Positions 1 to 14,225 of a DNA stretch of 14,225 nt are shown piece by piece. Under the pieces are notes generated by a model. That model worked only from the letters and a program-made list of their open reading frames with translations. It searched no databases and was not told the origin of the DNA. Where the stretch lies: positions 147,501 through 161,725 of the forward strand of contig NZ_QAJG01000010.1 of assembly GCF_003046425.1 (NCBI RefSeq), given 5' to 3'. Every line of letters begins with the position of its first letter. The first letter of the stretch is position 1. A program made the position numbers and the translations under genes. The DNA is from Leptospira borgpetersenii serovar Javanica. Its GTDB lineage: Bacteria > Spirochaetota > Leptospiria > Leptospirales > Leptospiraceae.

Positions 1-1177
<1,177 letters not shown>

Positions 1178-1182
1178 CATTT

Positions 1183-3101
<1,919 letters not shown>

Positions 3102-3134
3102 TACGGAACGCGTTATTTGTACTTTTATTTAAAA

Positions 3135-3363
3135 AACGTGAATTTGGCATAACAAATACGAAAACATTTCAATTATGGAGTTTGCGGGCGATTCACCCAA
3201 ACTTTCTTATATTGAATTCACGTTAATTTAGAGGGAATCTGACGAAATCAGTTACAATCATTTGGTAAATTCGTAATATAATACAGGAGTTCCCGCATTC
3301 AGAGAACTGATGACAGTGTTGCGGGAATGCCGCTTATACAAAAAACAATTTTGGGACAGGTTC
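3135..3363 (+). repeat. dispersed ~200 bp repeat, copy 1
   Basis: It fills most of the gap between the convergent MBL and DUF885 genes. From 3157 it aligns to 5435-5631 nearly base for base, sharing long blocks such as GCGATTCACCCAAACTTTC and GTTACAATCATTTGGTAA. Its first ~43 bases also match 13974-14014. Two internal inverted pairs are visible: a perfect 10 bp pair AACGTGAATT/AATTCACGTT (3135-3144 and 3215-3224), and an 8 bp pair TTCCCGCA/TGCGGGAA (3290-3297 and 3320-3327). No open frame of note is seen. It may be a decayed non-autonomous element; the hairpins could also help separate the convergent transcripts, which is an inference. Confidence 0.75.
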
Positions 3364-3373
3364 AAAGTAAAGT

Positions 3374-5191
<1,818 letters not shown>

Positions 5192-5434
5192 AGTAAAACA
5201 AAATAAGAAACGTTCGAAAAAATGAAAATTTTATTTTTGTAAAACAAATCAAAATCATAAACTTTTACGCTCTAACACTTAAGAAATCAATAAAAAAGAT
5301 TCAATTTTCGAACTCCAATTTCTTTCAAAATTCCATTTTATTTGTAAGAATTCCTACCAGGGCGAATTTATAACCTTGTGCTATGATCCGTAGCAAAAGC
5401 ACTGAGTCCAGAAAAACTCAGGTGAAACGTTTTT
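5192..5434. other. AT-rich upstream region of the DUF885 gene
   Basis: No coding frame is convincing here. The part nearest the gene is very AT-rich and should hold its promoter, but no hexamer pair stands out. A small inverted pair CTGAG/CTCAG lies near 5401-5420 (CTGAGTCCAGAAAAACTCAG); it is too short to assign a role. Confidence 0.4.
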
Positions 5435-5631
5435 TACGAAAGTGTTTCAATTATGAAATTTGTGAGCGATTCACCCAAACTTTCCTATATTGAATTCGCG
5501 TTCATTTAGAGAGAATTTGAACGAAATTAGTTACAATCATTTGGTAAGTTCGTAATATAATATAGGAGTTCCCACATTGAGAGGACTGATGACAATGCTG
5601 CTCCTACAGAAAACAGTTTTAGGACAGTTCT
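5435..5631 (+). repeat. dispersed ~200 bp repeat, copy 2
   Basis: Aligns with 3157-3363, with scattered substitutions and a gap of about 10-13 bases near 5600 that removes one arm of the GC-rich hairpin present in copy 1. Shared blocks include AGCGATTCACCCAAACTTTC, TATATTGAATTC and TTACAATCATTTGGTAA. The first ~20 bases of copy 1, including its left inverted arm, are missing. It is the first of three repeat-type elements lying side by side in this gap. Confidence 0.75.
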
Positions 5632-5643
5632 TAAGATCAATAT

Positions 5644-5746
5644 TAGAGTTGTTGAAAAATTAATTCTTTATCCGTTTCTGCTGCATTGAAATGGACGTTT
5701 GAAGCGGTTTTGTTAATCTGAATCATGGAATTTTTCAATAACTCTA
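5644..5746. mobile_element. 103 bp MITE-like element, copy A (TA ends)
   Basis: The two ends are 18 bp inverted repeats with one mismatch: TAGAGTTGTTGAAAAATT at 5644-5661 and AATTTTTCAATAACTCTA at 5729-5746. Both ends carry TA, which fits a TA target duplication as made by IS630/mariner-type transposases. A second copy at 10447-10549 has exactly the same length with 7 substitutions (about 93% identity). There is no transposase inside, so it would move only in trans. On the minus strand it holds a short open frame beginning MIQINKTASNVHFNA that ends at the element edge. The family assignment is inferred only from the TA ends. Confidence 0.75.
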
Positions 5747-5815
5747 TTGTTCAATACTCAAACAATCACTTTATAAATTTTAATCGAATGAACATCATAC
5801 AGTTTTAAAGATTGA

Positions 5816-5923
5816 GGGCATCTCTATAAAATGAATTTTTCATCGAACGATCACCTTGAAAACGGTGATTCATCTAGAAATTTAATTTTAGAATCTGCAT
5901 CTTTGGATTTTATAGAGATGTCC
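5816..5923. mobile_element. ~107 bp element with 17 bp inverted ends and flanking direct repeat
   Basis: The left arm GGGCATCTCTATAAAAT (5816-5832) and right arm ATTTTATAGAGATGTCC (5907-5923) are inverted repeats with one mismatch. TTGA (TTGAG if the arm is taken to start at 5817) lies just outside the left arm at 5812-5815/5816 and again just outside the right arm at 5924-5927/5928, as expected for a 4-5 bp target duplication. The centre has a hairpin ATCACC/GGTGAT (5850-5855 and 5864-5869) and no open frame. The ends differ from the 103 bp element, so this is another family. Only one copy is present in the window, so mobility is an inference. Confidence 0.6.
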
Positions 5924-5943
5924 TTGAGGTAATTTATAATTTT

Positions 5944-6471
5944 TTAAATTAACGGAATGATAACTAAAAGAATAAAAGAAATCAATAACGTCCAAATTCC
6001 GGCGGAAGACAAAGAAAACCAAAGAGAATTCTGCCATTGTATCAAAGGCGTCGCAACGAATAAGATCATTCCTAGGTAGGAAAGTGCGGGAGAACGATCG
6101 TAGAGGTGTTTTTGCCATTCGATAAACCCTTCTTTAAAATCTTTTACATCTCCCCGAAATTTTAGGTCCAAGATCAATTCTCCGATCCAACCTGAGATAG
6201 AAAATATCAGAGCCCACAAAAAAAATAAAATCGAAACATATAACGGAATTGCTTCGAACTTAAGAAAAATATGAACTACGAAAAAAAATAATCCCAAAAA
6301 CGGCAAAGCAGGATAAAGAATTTTGGTTCTGAAAAATTTACTTTCAGTCGCAAAACGAAAAAAAGAAATCGAATTCCGAACCTGAAACGATCCGCAGAAT
6401 ACGCACTGGATCGACTCCACTAAGATATGTGTACCACAATTCCTGCAGAATCGCTTCTTCTCGTTCTCCAT
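5944..6471 (-). CDS. zinc-ribbon membrane protein, function unknown
   Basis: 175 residues from the ATG at 6471. It opens with a cytosolic-looking zinc ribbon, CRNC (Cys9, Cys12) and CVFC (Cys23, Cys26), followed by about four hydrophobic segments (roughly 52-70, 75-100, 130-145 and 151-175) and almost no C-terminal tail. An in-frame TTG at 6489 overlaps the stop of the upstream VKOR-DsbA gene (TTGA), is preceded by AGAG, and would add six residues; it is a real alternative that would couple translation. I prefer the ATG because the conserved-looking part begins there. It is the last gene of the his-VKOR transcript. I do not recognise the family; the ribbon could bind a nucleic acid or protein partner, but this is not shown. 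Confidence 0.72.
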   Translation of the reverse strand: MENEKKRFCRNCGTHILVESIQCVFCGSFQVRNSISFFRFATESKFFRTKILYPALPFLGLFFFVVHIFLKFEAIPLYVSILFFLWALIFSISGWIGELILDLKFRGDVKDFKEGFIEWQKHLYDRSPALSYLGMILFVATPLIQWQNSLWFSLSSAGIWTLLISFILLVIIPLI

Positions 6472-6485
6472 TTGGCGATAAAAGA

Positions 6486-7706
<1,221 letters not shown>

Positions 7707-7795
7707 GAATGTCCCCGATCCTGTAAGATCAATTACCTTTATGTATAGTTCCTTTCCAGGTGAAAAGAAAAATCTAATTTACTCTTTAAGTTTCC

Positions 7796-9804
<2,009 letters not shown>

Positions 9805-9838
9805 TTCCGAGATTGTAAGAGCGGTTTCTCACTGTATT

Positions 9839-9922
<84 letters not shown>

Positions 9923-10310
9923 GCAATAAATTAAGAACAGAAACATGGACTCGAAGCTTGCGAGCGAGAGAGTTTTTGAGCTTCCATAAGAAGCGAAAAA
10001 CGCGACCGAACCACATGGATGTGGTGAGGCAAGTTCGAGACGTCGTGGAGCTTAAATCGCTACGATGGCGATCTGCGTAGCGACGAGTCCTTCTGCGATC
10101 TCTTATTTAATACTTAAAGTTTCTATTCGTAGTTCTGCAATTTCAGTTTTCAACTCAAATTAAAAATCCCCATCTATGTTTTTAATTCCGCGGGAACATC
10201 ACATTAGTTCTCTTCTGATCTTGACAGCCTCTGTTTCTGTCCCGGTTAAACTCCAAAAATTTTAGAAATGAACTTCGCTAAAATTCGTTTTCATTTCCCA
10301 TAGATCATAC
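9923..10310. other. non-coding, hairpin-bearing stretch after tRNA-Leu
   Basis: No credible gene. The first ~170 bases are more GC-rich than the gaps elsewhere and contain palindromes: CCACATGGATGTGG (10011-10024) and an 8 bp stem TCGCTACG/CGTAGCGA (10057-10064 and 10076-10083, 11 nt loop). The minus-strand frame through this part reads [20 protein letters not shown], which I recall as a recurring spurious ORF in leptospiral genomes, so this is probably a dispersed repeat. The hairpin could end tRNA transcription, but no T run follows it. The rest, to 10310, shows nothing clear. Confidence 0.45.
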
Positions 10311-10529
10311 TTACTCCGTATTGAAACTTTTCTCATTCTCCCGAGAAGTTTGCCTTGGTAGTTCAATCGCAGAATAGATTTGTGAGATTTCAGATTTCAA
10401 CATGATTGCAAATTCTCTTCTAAGGTTGAGCTTTTTAAAATCATAATAGAGTTGTTGAAAAATTAATTCTCTGTCCGTTTCTGTTTCGTTGAAATGGATG
10501 TTTGAAGCGGTTTTGTTAATCCGAATCAT
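10311..10529 (-). CDS. doubtful small ORF starting inside the 103 bp element
   Basis: 72 codons from an ATG within MITE-like copy B; a TTG at 10541 would add four. The first ~27 residues (MIRINKTASNIHFNETETDR and onward to FQQL) come from the element, and the remaining ~45 (YYDFKKLNLRREFAIMLKSE onward) from flanking DNA. No family is recognised, and no ribosome binding site other than element sequence is available. It is either a chance frame or the tail of a broken small gene. Kept at low confidence because of the frame continuity discussed in the findings. Confidence 0.2.
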   Translation of the reverse strand: MIRINKTASNIHFNETETDRELIFQQLYYDFKKLNLRREFAIMLKSEISQIYSAIELPRQTSRENEKSFNTE

Positions 10530-10549
10530 GGAATTTTTCAATAACTCTA
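10447..10549. mobile_element. 103 bp MITE-like element, copy B (TA ends)
   Basis: Same length and ends as 5644-5746, with 7 base differences and no gaps. Inverted ends are TAGAGTTGTTGAAAAATT (10447-10464) and AATTTTTCAATAACTCTA (10532-10549), with TA at both tips. It sits about 85 bp upstream of the TetR promoter -10. There is no transposase inside. Near-identity between copies suggests fairly recent spread or conserved function. Confidence 0.75.
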
Positions 10550-10611
10550 ATGTGAATGCAATTTCGAGGTAAATGTAGGGCCTGAAACAATTCGTCTTTG
10601 ATGGAATCTTT

Positions 10612-10640
10612 TCTTGAATTTATCCAATGAAATCTATAAT
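10612..10640 (+). promoter_or_regulatory. candidate promoter of the tetR-rhomboid pair
   Basis: A perfect -10 TATAAT lies at 10635-10640. The -35 is weak: TCTTGA (10612-10617) at 17 nt, or TTGAAT (10614-10619) at a short 15 nt. The leader to the TTG start would be about 29 nt. A 7 bp direct repeat TAGGGCC occurs at 10576-10582 and again at 10640-10646, overlapping the last base of the -10; it might be an operator half but could be chance. Confidence 0.5.
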
Positions 10641-10675
10641 AGGGCCAGATCGCTTATAGGAAACGGAGATTTGAA

Positions 10676-11363
10676 TTGGTTTCAAAGAAAGCGACCAACG
10701 TAAAGAAAATTGCAAATAGTGAATCGGGAAAAAATGCAGATCCTCTCAATCCTAGGAAAGAACCTTCTCGAAAAAGATCCATCAATCGAGTTCAAAGGAT
10801 CTTAGACGTGGTCGTCGGACTTTTGGAAAAGAATGGGGTTGAAGCAATTACCACGAACATGATTGCAGCCGAAGCAAGTATTCCGATCGGCTCCTTATAT
10901 CAATATTTCCCGAATAAACATGCTGTTTTAAATGCAGTCGGTCAAAGACATTTGGAAAGAATCAATTCGATGCTTTCCGAAATTTTTCAATCCGACCTTA
11001 AGGGAAAATCTTGGGAAGATTTGGTCGATTTAGTAATCGATTCTTTTGCAAACTTTTATCTCACAGAACCCGGTTTTGCCCCTCTTTGGTCTTCGATGAA
11101 GCAAGATCTTAAGTTGGTCGAAATCAATCAGGAGAATAATTTAAAAATCTCCGAAAACGTTTCTACGATTCTTTCTCAATTTAACGTGAATCTTGCCGAA
11201 AATAGAATTATCTCAAAAATTATCGTGGAAGTTACTGACGCAATTTTAAACCTCTGGATCCGAGAGCAAAAGGATAAGGGATTTTCGGACAAAATAATCA
11301 TCGAATTAAAGATCATTTTAAAATCTTATCTGACTCGATACTTCCCCGGAGGACAAAACTACC

Positions 11364-11386
<23 letters not shown>
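10676..11386 (+). CDS. TetR/AcrR-family transcriptional regulator
   Basis: 236 residues from a TTG that follows GGAG (10665-10668) with 7 nt spacing; no ATG or GTG is available before the domain. Residues 1-35 are a basic, polar tail rich in Lys, Ser and Asn. The TetR DNA-binding domain follows at about 36-96: [41 protein letters not shown] (helix-turn-helix with the typical [10 protein letters not shown] end), then [11 protein letters not shown]. The rest is a helical ligand/dimer domain without a recognisable effector signature. Such proteins usually repress themselves and adjacent genes until a small molecule binds. The rhomboid gene overlaps its end by 23 nt, so the pair is probably co-transcribed and may be self-regulated; the ligand is unknown. 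Confidence 0.9.
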
Positions 11387-12029
<643 letters not shown>

Positions 12030-12040
12030 TTTTTTTTAGC

Positions 12041-12088
12041 TTGTAGGTCGGCTCAAAACTTAAAATGTATGAGTTCCTACAATTTTTT
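12041..12088 (+). terminator. possible terminator after the rhomboid gene
   Basis: TTGTAGG (12041-12047) pairs perfectly with CCTACAA (12076-12082), followed at once by six T (12083-12088). The 28 nt loop is long for an intrinsic terminator, so it is tentative. It lies 11 nt past the rhomboid stop. Confidence 0.45.
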
Positions 12089-12419
12089 AAACGGCAAGGA
12101 AACGTCTCACAAAAGCGATAAAGCCGATAGGGCGTAATCTGCGGGCCCTCTTGCATTTTTTAAAACTTGTCGAATCGTTTTTTCTTCCCAAATCCATTTT
12201 TCCATTTCTCGTTTTCTTTGCTATTCGAACGCATAGAAATAATCTATGTAGTAAGTTTTTCAAACTTACCGAAGATCTCTTTTCAGGTTTTGGGAAAAAC
12301 TCCTAGATCAAATCCATATCAGAACAACAAATCGAAAGCATACTTAAGTAAACGATTTCATCTTACATATTTGTTTATAACCAACCTTACCGGCCGAAAG
12401 CTTTGCAACCGGGATAAAA
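12089..12419. other. non-coding gap before the Nudix gene, with one hairpin
   Basis: No convincing gene; a 96-codon frame here (12167-12457) has Phe/Ser-rich composition typical of chance frames. A perfect hairpin GTAAGTTT-TTC-AAACTTAC lies at 12251-12269 (8 bp stem, 3 nt loop); it could be an operator, but no T run follows it. No clear promoter hexamers were found for the Nudix gene. Confidence 0.4.
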
Positions 12420-12915
<496 letters not shown>

Positions 12916-12920
12916 AAAAT

Positions 12921-13970
<1,050 letters not shown>

Positions 13971-13973
13971 ATT

Positions 13974-14014
13974 AACGTGAGTTCGGCATAACAAATGCGA
14001 AAGCAATTATTATG
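13974..14014 (+). repeat. dispersed repeat, copy 3 (left end only)
   Basis: AACGTGAGTTCGGCATAACA at 13974 and the bases up to 14014 match the left end of copy 1 (3135-3177), with a few substitutions and a 2-base gap. The similarity stops abruptly after TTATG. It begins 3 nt after the stop of the nitrilase-like gene. Confidence 0.6.
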
Positions 14015-14225
14015 CTACGATCCATGGATTCGTATGATTCTTGGGCGTAAGACGGTTCCGAATGTGGTATTCTTGATTCGACGAAGTTAAGAAAGCCAAC
14101 TTTAAGAAACGAAAACATCTCGCTTTTTATCATAACCTTACCCACAAATACTTGGATCTGAAGATAAATCTGTCGGAATTACTACAAATCCTCTGTGAAA
14201 CTTACGCCCCACCCTGATTTTGGGT
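14015..14225 (+). other. end region with possible gene remnant
   Basis: No complete gene. A 46-codon open stretch at 14077-14217 ends in TGA and reads FDEVKKANFKKRKHLAFYHN and onward to LSELLQILCETYAPP; it looks protein-like but lacks a start codon and has a stop just upstream (14074-14076). It may be the tail of a decayed gene. I do not recognise it. Confidence 0.3.

Noticed and set aside
5192..5943. Search for a CRISPR array among the repeats of this gap
   Set aside because: The repeats are single elements of different type with inverted ends; there are no evenly spaced direct repeats and no cas genes.

Overview
The window looks like chromosomal DNA from a pathogenic-clade Leptospira (spirochaete). 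The base composition is AT-rich and TTG start codons are frequent. Two proteins have loose spirochaete-type lipoprotein signals. The gaps between genes carry degenerate dispersed repeats and small elements with inverted ends. The genus call is an inference from these features and from remembered protein families; no search was run.

Layout. (1) Positions 1-3101, plus strand: a probable three-gene operon made of a HEAT-repeat protein (5' end outside the window), a putative lipoprotein with a possible Rossmann/methyltransferase-like core, and a metallo-beta-lactamase-fold hydrolase of the lactonase-like type. (2) 3102-3373: the gap to a convergent gene, filled by a ~200 bp dispersed repeat. (3) 3374-5191, minus strand: a membrane-anchored DUF885-family metallopeptidase. 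(4) 5192-5943: about 750 bp without a gene, holding a second copy of the ~200 bp repeat, a 103 bp TA-flanked MITE-like element and a different ~107 bp element with long inverted ends and a short flanking direct repeat. (5) 5944-9728, minus strand: a tightly packed histidine operon hisB-hisH-hisA, followed by a VKOR-DsbA fusion (disulfide formation) and a zinc-ribbon membrane protein. A good sigma70-type promoter sits directly against the hisB start codon, so hisB may be translated from a nearly leaderless mRNA. (6) 9839-9922, plus strand: tRNA-Leu(CAG), divergent from hisB, followed by a hairpin-rich non-coding stretch and a second copy of the 103 bp element. (7) 10676-12029, plus strand: a TetR-family regulator overlapping a rhomboid protease, both with TTG starts. 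(8) 12420-13970, plus strand: a Nudix hydrolase whose N-terminal coding seems to be in a different frame, across a run of seven T, then a membrane-anchored nitrilase-fold protein that has lost at least two catalytic residues. (9) 13971-14225: a partial copy of the dispersed repeat and a possible gene remnant.

How it fits together. HisB, HisH and HisA catalyse steps of histidine synthesis; HisF, the obligate partner of HisH, is not in the window. The VKOR-DsbA fusion probably oxidises cysteines in the periplasm and may simply share the his transcript. I found no CRISPR array, phage, toxin-antitoxin or obvious defence system. The most interesting points are the Nudix frame break, the possible leaderless hisB mRNA, the two miniature element families, and the catalytically degenerate nitrilase-like protein.
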